From Clostridiales bacterium (GTDB lineage: Bacteria; Bacillota; Clostridia; TANB77; CAG-508): DNA of 64,000 nucleotides. Under the pieces are notes generated by a model that was not told the origin of the DNA, made no database searches, and was given only the letters and a program-made list of their open reading frames with translations. The DNA lies in assembly GCA_003534295.1 (NCBI GenBank), contig DPDV01000001.1, positions 44,837 through 108,836 of the forward strand, given 5' to 3'. Both the position numbers and the translations under genes were made by a program. Below, piece after piece: positions 25,418 to 33,720 of this stretch (its first letter is position 1; every line of letters starts with the position of its first letter).

Positions 25418-26230
25418 TTATCTTTCAAATTCATCCAAACTTTTAAATTCATATCCCATCTTCTTTATTTCTTTTATGCAATAATCCAAAACATTAACAT
25501 TATCTTTAGAATTACCATGTAATAATATTACAGCACCATTATGAATATTCTTAAGTATTTTTTCTTTTGCATATTCTTCTCTTCCTTGTTTCTTTTCGTC
25601 CCAATCATCATATGCAAAAGACCACATTACTGTCTTATACCCTAAAGTGTTAGTGAAATTTACCGTTCTTTCACTATATTCTCCTTTAGGTGGCCTTATA
25701 TATTTCATTTCATAGCCATATTTTTCATATATTGTTGTATGTAAGTTCATAACCTCTGATTTAATTTGTTCATCTGTTAAATCTGGCATACTTTTATGGT
25801 TTACTGTATGATTACCAATAATATGACCATTATCTATCATTTTTTTTACCAATTCAGGTTGTGTATTCACATAATGAGCAGTTATAAAAAATGTAGCACT
25901 AACCTCATTCTTTTTTAGAACTTCTAAAAATTTTTCTGTATATCCTGCCTCATATCCTTCATCAAATGTCAAATACACATATGGCTTGCTTGCATTGCCC
26001 ATACAAATTCCTTCATATTTTTCTAGGATTCTTTTATTATTAGCTCCTAAATCTGGCTGTTCGTGATTATCATTTCTTCTTATTCCCCACCCAATCTTTA
26101 TATTGCTTAAAATTTCTGCATTTGTAACCACACTTGACTTTTCATCTTTAGTTTTTATGACAGCAAAAGCAAATATTAATACAAATAATATACTTAATGC
26201 TTTATATATAATATTTTTATTTTTTATCAT
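25418..26230 (-). CDS. pdaA: spore-cortex polysaccharide deacetylase (PdaA-like)
   Basis: NodB-type deacetylase. The N-terminal signal anchor (residues 7-24) is followed by an extracytoplasmic catalytic domain: YLTFDEGYEAGYT (motif 1), HIIGNHTVNHKSMPDL (metal histidines), RPPKGEYSE (motif 3), MWSFAYDDWD and ILLHGNSKDN (catalytic His). These variants match PdaA, which deacetylates N-acetylmuramic acid to make spore-cortex delta-lactam. I chose the ATG at 26230 behind AGAGGAG; the longer frame would start inside a dispersed repeat. The downstream yqfC-yqfD genes support the sporulation role. Confidence 0.88.
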   Translation of the reverse strand: MIKNKNIIYKALSILFVLIFAFAVIKTKDEKSSVVTNAEILSNIKIGWGIRRNDNHEQPDLGANNKRILEKYEGICMGNASKPYVYLTFDEGYEAGYTEKFLEVLKKNEVSATFFITAHYVNTQPELVKKMIDNGHIIGNHTVNHKSMPDLTDEQIKSEVMNLHTTIYEKYGYEMKYIRPPKGEYSERTVNFTNTLGYKTVMWSFAYDDWDEKKQGREEYAKEKILKNIHNGAVILLHGNSKDNVNVLDYCIKEIKKMGYEFKSLDEFER

Positions 26231-26270
26231 TTGGATTACTCCTCTCTTTTTTAGTAATTTCTTCGAAGTG

Positions 26271-26295
26271 CAGGCGATTAAAATCGCCCCTACAT
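26271..26295. repeat. dispersed palindromic repeat, copy 4
   Basis: CAGGCGATTAAAATCGCCCC followed by TACAT. It lies in the pdaA 5' leader and is the part that extends the frame artificially upstream. Confidence 0.85.
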
Positions 26296-26454
26296 TTTTC
26301 ATAGATTACTTTACACTATCCTCTCGCAATTTTGCACTTATTATTTAATCTTATGAATAAAATCAAAAATTATTCTTTTAAGTTTTCACAACAGCAAAAA
26401 TCGTATTTTGTGTATTATAATTAATAATAAGGTTTAATACTATTGAGATAAGTA

Positions 26455-26490
26455 ACAAAAAAATAACTAAAGATTTTTGTTCTTTAGTTA
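26455..26490 (-). terminator. intrinsic terminator of the frameshifted membrane protein gene
   Basis: AACTAAAG / CTTTAGTT stem with a 9-base loop. The minus-strand 3' side reads ATTTTTTTG. Confidence 0.7.
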
Positions 26491-26576
26491 CCTCTACTAT
26501 CCATTTTAATTTTTCTTCCACATGCGCTTTATATTAATTCTCTCTTTTTTTACTAGTGAATCAAATATATTTATAT

Positions 26577-27558
26577 TTAACTTGCCTCATTATAACTTCC
26601 AGACCACTCGTTTCTATTTACATTATAATATCTTGAACTATTAGTGTTAAGATCCCTATATTCAACATTGATTACAACAAGATCTGTGTTTATATTGTTT
26701 TGCTTTATGAAGTCTTTCCATCTCTCAGTTGTTGTTTTTTCTTCATATGTGTTTGTGTTTATTTTTTTGTTAATCATAACTTTAATAGTATTATTATAAC
26801 TTATATTAATTTTATCATTATCATAATAACTTATATTAAATTTATCATTATCATAGTATTTATAAAGCTGTTGTTGTATTTTTACTTTTATATTTTCTAA
26901 TACTTCTTTTGAGACACCATTTATATAGTAATCTAAATAAAAGTTTTCTATATCAAGTGATACAAAAGGATTTTCCATATTTTCAAAATAATATTTAACT
27001 TTAACTTTATATGGAAAATTCGAAAAAGCTTTTGTACTTTTTATCTTCTTCCATTTAGCTATTTCTCCACCATAATCAGATTGATTTCCATAATTGAACA
27101 CCGGTTGATTTTCAAATTTGTATCCACCTAGCTTTACAATAGCATAATTATAATACCAATAAAATTCTGCATCAGGGTAAACTTTACGAATTTCATAACC
27201 AATAGAATTGCTAATATATTCATCTTTTTGTTTGATTTCTTTCTTTTCTTCATTATTTTTATAAAATGATATTCCAATTGGCACACTTGCAACACCAACT
27301 GTTAATATTAAATACCCAATAACTACAAATTTAGCAATTGGTTTTAACATTATATTTATATGAATAATACTACCAATTACCATAACAGGAAAAAATACAT
27401 AAATTGAACAAAACATTAACATCGCCCCAATTATGCCGAGCCTTTAGATCACCTTGCAAGTATGCTAAATATCCTAATAGTATTGGAATTCCTACTACTA
27501 AATATGTAATTCCCGCAATCTTCCATGTTTGTTTTGAAAATATCTTTTTAATGTTAAT
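26577..27558 (-). pseudogene. three-helix membrane protein with polar C-terminal domain, probably frameshifted
   Basis: The longest intact frame (281 codons, ATG at 27422) has two hydrophobic helices, then an Asn/Tyr/Lys-rich extracytoplasmic part ending NRNEWSGSYNEAS. That ATG has no ribosome-binding site. Just upstream, in another frame, 27423-27558 encodes a third convincing helix: WKIAGITYLVVGIPILLGYL. An AAGGAG site lies before that segment, but no in-frame ATG follows it. A frameshift around 27425-27445 therefore probably splits one gene. A 30-bp tandem duplication lies inside. The family is unrecognised. Confidence 0.5.
26799..26858. repeat. 30-bp tandem duplication inside a coding frame
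   Basis: Two adjacent units (26799-26828 and 26829-26858) differ at a few positions and encode YYDNDKFNIS and YYDNDKINIS. The unit length is a multiple of three, so the frame is kept. Confidence 0.75.
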
Positions 27559-27767
27559 CCATCTCCTTCATCTTATTTTTCTTGTAATCTAGTATGTTTT
27601 TCATCAGTAAGAATAGGTTTGTCCCTACACATTATTTGTATAGAATTAATACCTACATTTTTCTCTTATTAACTCATATTATATAATAAAATTCAAAATT
27701 TTTCAATATTTCTACTTATTTGTATTTTATGTGTTATAATTAATAATATTGTTAGGAGGAGATAGAT

Positions 27768-28478
27768 TTGTTAAATTGGTTAGCTCGCACTGAATTGTTA
27801 ATTGGTAAAGATAATATAAATAAATTAAAAGATTCTACTGTTGCCATATTTGGGTGTGGTGGCGTTGGTTCTTATGTTGCGGAAGGCTTGGTTAGAAGTG
27901 GAGTTGGTAATATTGTTTTAATAGATAGTGATATGGTTGATATTACTAATATTAATAGACAATTAATTGCTGATACAACTACTATTGGAATGGCTAAAGT
28001 TGAAGTAGCTAAGAAAAGATTATTAAACATAAATCCAGATTTAAATATTAATGTTTTTGAAGAATTTTATAATTCTTCAACTAACGACTTTTTAGTAAAA
28101 AATTATGACTATATAGTTGATGCAATAGATACTGTCACTTCTAAGATTTTGTTAGTAGAAACAGCAAAAAGCAAAAATATTCCCATTATTTCCTCAATGG
28201 GAACAGGAAACAAGCTTGACCCTACTAGATTTGAAGTGTCTGATATTTCTAAGACTTCTGTATGTCCTTTAGCTAAAGTAATGAGAAAAGAACTTGGTAT
28301 TCGAGGAATAAAACATTTAAAAGTTGTTTATTCTAAAGAAATCCCTAACAGATTTAATAAAGACGAAAGCTTAAAAAGAACACCTGCAAGCATTGCTTTT
28401 GTACCATCTGTTGCGGGACTAATTATTGCAGGAGAAGTAGTAAAAGATTTACTTGGCCCAATTGGGGACAGTCCCTAA
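27768..28478 (+). CDS. tcdA: tRNA threonylcarbamoyladenosine dehydratase
   Basis: E1-like (ThiF/MoeB fold) enzyme that converts t6A37 in tRNA to its cyclic form. The nucleotide-binding loop VAIFGCGGVGSYVAEGLVRSG, IDSDMVDITNINRQL and SVCPLAKVMRKELG fit TcdA/CsdL. Starts at TTG (27768) behind AGGAGGAG; a TATAAT at 27735-27740 has no good -35. The last residues GPIGDSP are encoded by the REP-like element 28452-28522, which has overwritten or extended the 3' end. It is co-directional with rluD. Confidence 0.88.
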   Translation: MLNWLARTELLIGKDNINKLKDSTVAIFGCGGVGSYVAEGLVRSGVGNIVLIDSDMVDITNINRQLIADTTTIGMAKVEVAKKRLLNINPDLNINVFEEFYNSSTNDFLVKNYDYIVDAIDTVTSKILLVETAKSKNIPIISSMGTGNKLDPTRFEVSDISKTSVCPLAKVMRKELGIRGIKHLKVVYSKEIPNRFNKDESLKRTPASIAFVPSVAGLIIAGEVVKDLLGPIGDSP

Positions 28479-28522
28479 TTGGGAAAACGGGACATTTGGG
28501 GACTGTCCCTAATTGGGTCAAG
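28452..28522. repeat. REP-like inverted repeat at the tcdA 3' end
   Basis: The left arm CTTGGCCCAATTGGGGACAG, continuing TCCC, pairs with the right arm GGGACTGTCCCTAATTGGGT, continuing CAAG, around a 23-base centre. GGGACAGTCCC-type palindromes of this kind are familiar REP elements, often linked to RAYT transposases. It supplies the tcdA stop and abuts the rluD leader. No transposase is in the window. Confidence 0.8.
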
Positions 28523-28539
28523 TCGGAGTGGGAGAGATT

Positions 28540-29400
28540 ATGAAAGAATTAGTTGTTGAAAATAAGTATAATTGTAAAAAATTAGTTCCTTTTTTGTTAG
28601 ATAATTTTGATGGTTTATGTACTAACACCATATATAAAGCTTTACGAAAAAAAGATATTCGTATTAATGATATAAAAGTAAACTCTAATGTATTTTTACA
28701 GACTGGTGATTCTGTTAAAATATTCATTTCTGATGAATTTCTTTTTAAGCAAAATCATTGTAATTTCAACAAAGTATATGAAGATGATAATATTCTAATT
28801 ATAGATAAACCTGCCGAAATAGAAGTTACTGGCTCTGATTCTATAACTTCTATTTTAAAAAGGCAGTATGCCTATATTGAACCTTGTCATAGGTTAGATA
28901 GAAATACTACTGGTTTATTAATCTTCGCTAAGAACAAAGATGCTTTAGATATTTTATTACAGAAATTTAAAAATAGAGAGATTGAAAAGCATTATAAAGC
29001 AATGGTATATGGAATACCTAATATTAAAAGTCAAACATTAGAGGCTTACCTGTTTAAAGATAATAAAAAAGCTCTAGTATACATTTCTGACACACCTCAA
29101 AAAGGATATGTAAAAATAGTAACGTCTTATAAAGTATTGGAAAAAAATATTGAAAAAAATTATTGTATTTTAGACATACAATTGCATACTGGGAAAACAC
29201 ACCAAATACGTGCACATTTAGCTCATATTGGTTATCCCATAATTGGAGATGGAAAATATGGAATAAACAAAATTAACAAGCAGTTTGGATATAAAACACA
29301 ACAGCTTTGCAGTAGTTATATTAAATTTAATTTTAAAACAGATGCTAAAATTCTAAACTACCTAAGTAATAAAGATGTGTCACTTTTGGACCGTACCTAA
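28540..29400 (+). CDS. RluA-family 23S rRNA pseudouridine synthase
   Basis: The N-terminal S4-like RNA-binding domain (residues 10-70: LDNFDGLCTNTIYKALRKKD) is followed by the catalytic domain with DDNILIIDKPAEIEV and CHRLDRNTTGLLIFAK, where Asp of HRLDR is the catalytic nucleophile. Later motifs: LHTGKTHQIRAHLAHIGYPI and GDGKYG. The start is ATG 28540 behind GGGAGAG; the longer frame would begin within the REP element. The C-terminal residues SLLDRT come from another palindrome (29377-29408). Exact target uridine (RluC/RluD-like) cannot be told. Confidence 0.88.
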   Translation: MKELVVENKYNCKKLVPFLLDNFDGLCTNTIYKALRKKDIRINDIKVNSNVFLQTGDSVKIFISDEFLFKQNHCNFNKVYEDDNILIIDKPAEIEVTGSDSITSILKRQYAYIEPCHRLDRNTTGLLIFAKNKDALDILLQKFKNREIEKHYKAMVYGIPNIKSQTLEAYLFKDNKKALVYISDTPQKGYVKIVTSYKVLEKNIEKNYCILDIQLHTGKTHQIRAHLAHIGYPIIGDGKYGINKINKQFGYKTQQLCSSYIKFNFKTDAKILNYLSNKDVSLLDRT

Positions 29401-29408
29401 AGTGACAC
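29377..29408. repeat. REP-like palindrome overlapping the stop codons of two convergent genes
   Basis: GTGTCACTTT and AAAGTGACAC arms around TGGACCGTACCT. It contains the rluD-family stop and touches the stop of the convergent DUF4363 gene, so it may end both transcripts. GTGTCACTTT...GACCGT palindromes are another known REP type. Confidence 0.75.
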
Positions 29409-29788
29409 TAAAATACGTTTACTATTTTTAATGAATTTTTTTCTTTTATATGTTCTAGAATAAATGTGCATCTTTCTAGGTTTTCTATTGCCATTGCATA
29501 GTTCTGGACTTCTATATCTGCTTTTGCTTTTACTATTTCTGTATCAACTTTTTCTAATTCATTATGTTCTATATAATATGCTAATTTTTCACTATATTTT
29601 TCCCATGCTTTTTCTATATTGTTTAATTTTTGTTGAATATCATCCTTGTTATTTTTTACGCTTTCTGTTAACAAAAATATTTCTCTGCTAATTTCTGCTA
29701 CAGTTTTTGTAGTAAATTTGTGTGTTAATATATCTCCTATTATAATTAATAATATTATCAATACTATTATTACTGCCTCTCTATACAT
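29408..29788 (-). CDS. DUF4363 family membrane-anchored protein
   Basis: A single N-terminal transmembrane helix (VIIVLIILLIIIGDILTHK) is followed by a helical bundle region (KNNKDDIQQKLNNIEKAWEK, ENLERCTFILEHIKEKN). Length of 126 fits DUF4363. It immediately follows, and shares one base with, the DUF421 gene, the pairing usually seen in Clostridia. The function is unknown; in Bacillus related proteins are spore-associated. Confidence 0.8.
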   Translation of the reverse strand: MYREAVIIVLIILLIIIGDILTHKFTTKTVAEISREIFLLTESVKNNKDDIQQKLNNIEKAWEKYSEKLAYYIEHNELEKVDTEIVKAKADIEVQNYAMAIENLERCTFILEHIKEKNSLKIVNVF

Positions 29789-30471
29789 TATTTTTTGCCT
29801 CCCTTACTTTTGCCTTGGCAAAACATTTGCCCTTTTCCGTCCAATGTTACTAGTAACGCTTCTTCTGGTTTTATATTAAATTTGCTTACCTGTTTTCTTA
29901 GCCATTCGTAGTTTTTACCTATTATTTTTAGATTTTCATGCATTACTTTACCATCTATTACCAAATCATACGGTATTCCTTCATAATCTGGCTGAATGTT
30001 AAAATCTGCTGGTGTTGTGTTCCTTTTTTCTGGTTTTTGTATTACAGTTACTTGTCCACTTGTTTCTAATATTGCATATTCAATATCACCTATATTTACT
30101 ATGTTATTGCCTCTTAGTCTTTCTTCTAATTCGTTTACCGTAAATCTTTCTTTTCTCAAAACTTTTTCATCTATTTTACCTCTATATATTAAAATTGATG
30201 GTCTTCCACATATTATTTCTCTTCCTCTTATGCTTTTAATATTTATAATTGATATTACTAAATGCATAACTAACAACCCTAATATAGGAATTATTCCATT
30301 TGTTATTGGTATTCCTGTATCTGCCATTGGTATTGATGCTAAATCGGCTATCATTATAGATATTGCCAATTCAAATGGTTGCAATTGGCCTATTTCTCTT
30401 TTTCCCATAAGTCTCATAACAACTAATACAATTATGTATAAAATAATTGATCTTATAAATGTAATTATCAT
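29788..30471 (-). CDS. DUF421 (YetF/YcaP) membrane protein
   Basis: Three N-terminal transmembrane helices (IRSIILYIIVLVVMRLMGKR, ELAISIMIADLASIP, IIPILGLLVMHLVISIINI) are followed by the cytoplasmic DUF421 domain (GRPSILIYRGKIDEKVLRK, NIGDIEYAILETSGQVTV). A second half has PYDLVIDGKVMHENL. The MGKREIGQLQPFELAI signature is characteristic. 227 residues. Related Bacillus proteins form tetramers, some in spore membranes. Confidence 0.88.
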   Translation of the reverse strand: MIITFIRSIILYIIVLVVMRLMGKREIGQLQPFELAISIMIADLASIPMADTGIPITNGIIPILGLLVMHLVISIINIKSIRGREIICGRPSILIYRGKIDEKVLRKERFTVNELEERLRGNNIVNIGDIEYAILETSGQVTVIQKPEKRNTTPADFNIQPDYEGIPYDLVIDGKVMHENLKIIGKNYEWLRKQVSKFNIKPEEALLVTLDGKGQMFCQGKSKGGKK

Positions 30472-30516
30472 TTTAATTTTTTCCTTTTTTCAAATTTGTT
30501 TATTTTACTAATATTT

Positions 30517-30572
30517 TTAACCAAAAAAAATATATTATTCGCATTTTTGAATAATATTTTTTTTTTAGTTAA
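30517..30572. repeat. AT-rich inverted repeat in a divergent promoter region
   Basis: TTAACCAAAAAAAATATATT continuing ATTC mirrors GAATAATATTTTTTTTTTAG continuing TTAA, around an 8-base loop. It lies between the divergent DUF421 and holin-like genes. It could be an operator or a bidirectional transcript roadblock. Confidence 0.6.
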
Positions 30573-30625
30573 TAATAAAATTATAAAACCATAAAATTGG
30601 TAAGATTTTAATAGGAGGTTTTAGT

Positions 30626-31000
30626 ATGTCAACAAATAATGCAAACGTTAATACTCAGAATGGCACAAGTACTGCTTGGCAAATAATAGGTAGATTGATT
30701 ACTGCTGGTGTAGTTCTTGCAATTACTGCATTTTTTACGCCTGGTTTTAGAATTAATAGTTTTTGGGCTTTAGCCACTGCTGCAATAGTTCTTACTATTA
30801 TTGATTATTTAATAACAAAATTTACAGGACTACATGCTAGTTCATTTGGAAAAGGTTTTGTTGGATTTGTGCTTTCAGCAGTAGTTTTATATGTTACACA
30901 ATACTTTGTCGCTGGTTATACAGTTTCTTGGATGGCCGCAATAATAGGTGCTATAGTTTACGGAGTAGTTGATTATTTATTGCCTGGAGATCAACAATAA
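30626..31000 (+). CDS. small holin-like membrane protein (PF04020/YvlD-type)
   Basis: A polar Asn/Thr-rich N-terminus is followed by four short hydrophobic helices: LITAGVVLAITAFFTPGF, FWALATAAIVLTIIDYLI, GFVGFVLSAVVLYVTQY and WMAAIIGAIVYGVVDYLLPG. The pattern matches the four-helix phage-holin-like family found chromosomally in Firmicutes (YvlD). AATAGGAGG precedes the ATG. It stands alone, with a strong terminator. No phage genes are near, so a phage role is unlikely. Confidence 0.7.
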   Translation: MSTNNANVNTQNGTSTAWQIIGRLITAGVVLAITAFFTPGFRINSFWALATAAIVLTIIDYLITKFTGLHASSFGKGFVGFVLSAVVLYVTQYFVAGYTVSWMAAIIGAIVYGVVDYLLPGDQQ

Positions 31001-31051
31001 GAAAAGTGGCTTTGTTAAATGTGCATTTTGCTTTGCCACATACGCATTTTT

Positions 31052-31089
31052 AAAGGATGCCATTCACATTATAGTTGGCATCCTTTTTT
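31052..31089 (+). terminator. intrinsic terminator of the holin-like gene
   Basis: AAAGGATGCCA / TGGCATCCTTT stem, 13-base loop and a TTTTTT tail. It abuts the glmU stop from the other side. Confidence 0.85.
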
Positions 31090-32340
31090 CTATTTTTTCC
31101 AATTTTCTTTATTTGTTTGTCTTTCTCTTGCAATTCCCAATGCATTGTCTGGAACATCTTGTGTAATTGTTGAACCTGCTCCTATCACTACATTACTTCC
31201 CACTTTGACTGGCGCAACAAAGTTTACATTAGAGCCTATAAAACTGTTATCTCCAATTATTGTTTTATGTTTGTTTACCCCGTCATAGTTACAAGTAATT
31301 GTACCACATCCTATATTACATTTTGTGCCTATTTCGCAATCACCCATATATGATAAATGTGGAACTTTGGTGCCTTCTGCTATTATTGCTTTTTTTATTT
31401 CAACAAAGCTTCCTATTTTTACTTTGTTTGCCAATTTACATCCTTCTCTTATATATGCATTAGGTCCTATGTCGCAGTTCTCCCCTATTGTAACTCCTGA
31501 TTTTATAGTAGTGTTTGGATGTATTATTGTATCCATTCCTATTTCTACATCATCATATATATATGTAGTATTCATATCTTCTATTGTTACACCATTATTC
31601 ATGTGCATTGTGTTAATTCTTATTTTTAGTATTCTGGTTAACATCTCTAATTGTAATTTTGTATGCAAACTTAAAATTTCTGTATTATCCTCTACTAATA
31701 CTCCTCCAGTTTTTAGTCCTTTTGTGTTCATCATTTTTATAACATCAGTAATATAATATAATCCCATGCTACTTTTTTGCAATTTTCCTAATATTTCTAA
31801 TAATTCATTTATTTTAAAGCAATACACTCCTGCATTAACTTCTAATATACCTTTTTGTACCTCTTCCAAATCCGTTTCTTCTATTACTTCATATATTTTA
31901 TTTTCTTTTCTTATTACCCTGCCATATCCCTTTGGCTCACTTATAATGCCTGTTAGTATTGTAGCTACTTCATCTTCTTTTATAGATTTATCCACAATTT
32001 TTTGTATAGTTTGCTCTGTAATTAATGGGATATTTCCATTTAATATTAAAACTCTACCCGATTTTTCTTCTAAATATGGTATTGCTTGCATTATTGCATG
32101 ACCTGTTCCTAAACATTGTTCTTGATATATGTATTTTACTTCATCTTTTAATATTGATTCTATTTCTTCTTTATTTTCTCCTACTATTACACCAACCTCT
32201 TCTATACCAGCTTTTTTTACTGAATTAACAACTCTTTTTATTACTTCTTTTCCATATATAGTTTGTGCTAACTTTGATTTTTTAGATTTCATTTTATCAT
32301 CTGTACCTGCTGCCATTATTAATGCTGTTATATTATTCAT
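31090..32340 (-). CDS. glmU: GlmU-like protein: intact acetyltransferase, degenerate uridylyltransferase domain
   Basis: By full-length alignment from memory with E. coli GlmU, the C-terminal left-handed beta-helix keeps all acetyltransferase residues: R (YIREGC), K (VEIKKA), catalytic H328 (VPHLSYMGD), CNYDG-NK. The N-terminal domain keeps CLGTGHA and EVNAG, but key positions are changed. LAAGxGTRM is MAAGTDDKM (Arg18 to Lys), YGDVPL is NGNIPL (Mg-binding Asp105 to Asn103) and VNNR is LHTK (Mg-binding Asn227 to His226). It should still acetylate GlcN-1-P, but probably cannot make UDP-GlcNAc. It overlaps the upstream UAP1-type gene by 8 bp (coordinates 32333-32340). 416 residues, about 40 fewer than E. 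coli. Confidence 0.85.
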   Translation of the reverse strand: MNNITALIMAAGTDDKMKSKKSKLAQTIYGKEVIKRVVNSVKKAGIEEVGVIVGENKEEIESILKDEVKYIYQEQCLGTGHAIMQAIPYLEEKSGRVLILNGNIPLITEQTIQKIVDKSIKEDEVATILTGIISEPKGYGRVIRKENKIYEVIEETDLEEVQKGILEVNAGVYCFKINELLEILGKLQKSSMGLYYITDVIKMMNTKGLKTGGVLVEDNTEILSLHTKLQLEMLTRILKIRINTMHMNNGVTIEDMNTTYIYDDVEIGMDTIIHPNTTIKSGVTIGENCDIGPNAYIREGCKLANKVKIGSFVEIKKAIIAEGTKVPHLSYMGDCEIGTKCNIGCGTITCNYDGVNKHKTIIGDNSFIGSNVNFVAPVKVGSNVVIGAGSTITQDVPDNALGIARERQTNKENWKK

Positions 32341-33568
32341 TTCTTAATCTTCCTTTCATTTTATTATTATATAATTTTGTAGCTGTTTCTGGGCTGTCTA
32401 CACCTTGCGCATTTTTTATTGGTGCAAATTCTTCTTCTCTTTTAACCCTTAAAACAGTCATATTCTCATATCTTTCAAATGCATCAAATATAAATGCTTC
32501 AAACTTGTATGCATTTGGTTCTACTGGTTCAATATAATTGTTTTCTTCATCTAAATAAGATGCTTTTTTTAGTGCAGTATGATATGGTAACTTTACATTT
32601 GACAAATCTTCTAATACTTTTATATTAAACAAATGATTTAATATATTTGCATCTCCAAATATTAAATTTCCATTTTCATCTACTTTTTCTGCCATTTCCT
32701 TTGGTAATTCTGTATACTCTATTACTTTTGTTTTTCCATTTACTTTTCCAAATACACCTACCTTTTCTTGTGCATTTGCTTTTACAACAGATTTTGATCC
32801 TATTAGATTATTTTGTTTAATAGTAAGTCCTATTAATATTGGATCTGCTATATTTAACAATACATTATCTATTCCTCCTACAGAAATCCATTCTACTCCT
32901 TTTTGCTTCATGTCTGCTAAAATACCATTTTTATTTATTGCTTCATATATTCCGCCATTTCCATCTGATGCTTCTTTTATGCAACCATCTTTGTCTAGTA
33001 AAATTTTACCCTCTGTTGATATTAATGGAAGCTCTCCTTGCATAAATAGTTTTATGTCTTTACTTGGGTATCCAAAATAATTATGCTTTTCTAGAAATTC
33101 TTTTGTTTGATTGTTGTTTTCCCTACTTGTCATTACATACCACGGAATAGTAACTCCATATTTTTGTTTTATTTCTTTTAGCGAATCTACAAGAATTTCA
33201 AATAAATATTTTTCTCCTATTTCTAAGTTTAATTTGTATGTACCTTTTGGTCCTATATGTCCTAGTCTTGTTCCTTGTCCTCCTGCCATTGTTACTACTG
33301 CATATTTACCGTTTTTTATAACATCATTTCCTATTTTTTCTAGCTCGCCATATTCTTCCATAGATAGTTTATCTTTTTCAACATATCCTATTCCTTCAAA
33401 ATATTTTTCTAGTATAGGAGTATTTTTCTTTGTGCCTTTGTATAATTTCATTATTTCATCAAAATCAATTTTGCATATCTGTCCTCGCAAATTTTCATTG
33501 TTGTCCAGCCTTTTTGTTATATGTTGCTGCCCCATTTGATTTAACTTTTCTATTATTTTATCTTCCAT
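32333..33568 (-). CDS. UAP1-type UDP-N-acetylglucosamine (or UDP-sugar) pyrophosphorylase
   Basis: Nucleotidyltransferase of the eukaryotic UAP1/UGP family, distinct from GlmU and GalU. The signature VTMAGGQGTRLGHIGPKGTY (residues 92-111) carries the UTP-binding loop. Further UAP1-like elements are PWYVMTSRENN, GELPLIS, SDGNGGIYEAI, VGGIDNVLLNIADPILIG and EPNAYKFEAFIFDAF. The start is ATG 33568 behind AAAGGATGG. It has its own promoter at 33598-33626 and runs into glmU with overlapping ends, so the two are translationally coupled. Context argues for UDP-GlcNAc formation. Confidence 0.85.
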   Translation of the reverse strand: MEDKIIEKLNQMGQQHITKRLDNNENLRGQICKIDFDEIMKLYKGTKKNTPILEKYFEGIGYVEKDKLSMEEYGELEKIGNDVIKNGKYAVVTMAGGQGTRLGHIGPKGTYKLNLEIGEKYLFEILVDSLKEIKQKYGVTIPWYVMTSRENNNQTKEFLEKHNYFGYPSKDIKLFMQGELPLISTEGKILLDKDGCIKEASDGNGGIYEAINKNGILADMKQKGVEWISVGGIDNVLLNIADPILIGLTIKQNNLIGSKSVVKANAQEKVGVFGKVNGKTKVIEYTELPKEMAEKVDENGNLIFGDANILNHLFNIKVLEDLSNVKLPYHTALKKASYLDEENNYIEPVEPNAYKFEAFIFDAFERYENMTVLRVKREEEFAPIKNAQGVDSPETATKLYNNKMKGRLRNE

Positions 33569-33597
33569 ATGCACCATCCTTTATATAAGATATTCAT

Positions 33598-33626
33598 ATT
33601 TTATCACATTGGTTATTTTCTTGCAA
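33598..33626 (-). promoter_or_regulatory. promoter of the UAP1-glmU unit
   Basis: TTGCAA, 17-bp spacer, TAAAAT on the minus strand, about 30 bases before the UAP1-type start. Confidence 0.6.
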
Positions 33627-33720
33627 ATTTTTTTGCATTTTAGTCATAACTTAAAAATATTCTAATATAAATTAAATAAAGTTATTTTGTACAAACATTT
33701 TTAAGGGGGTTAATTAATTA

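Noticed and set aside
26399..26430. TATAAT-containing stretch resembling the region before tcdA
   Set aside because: No gene follows on the plus strand within 1.2 kb; the likeness is noted only as a possible rearrangement trace.
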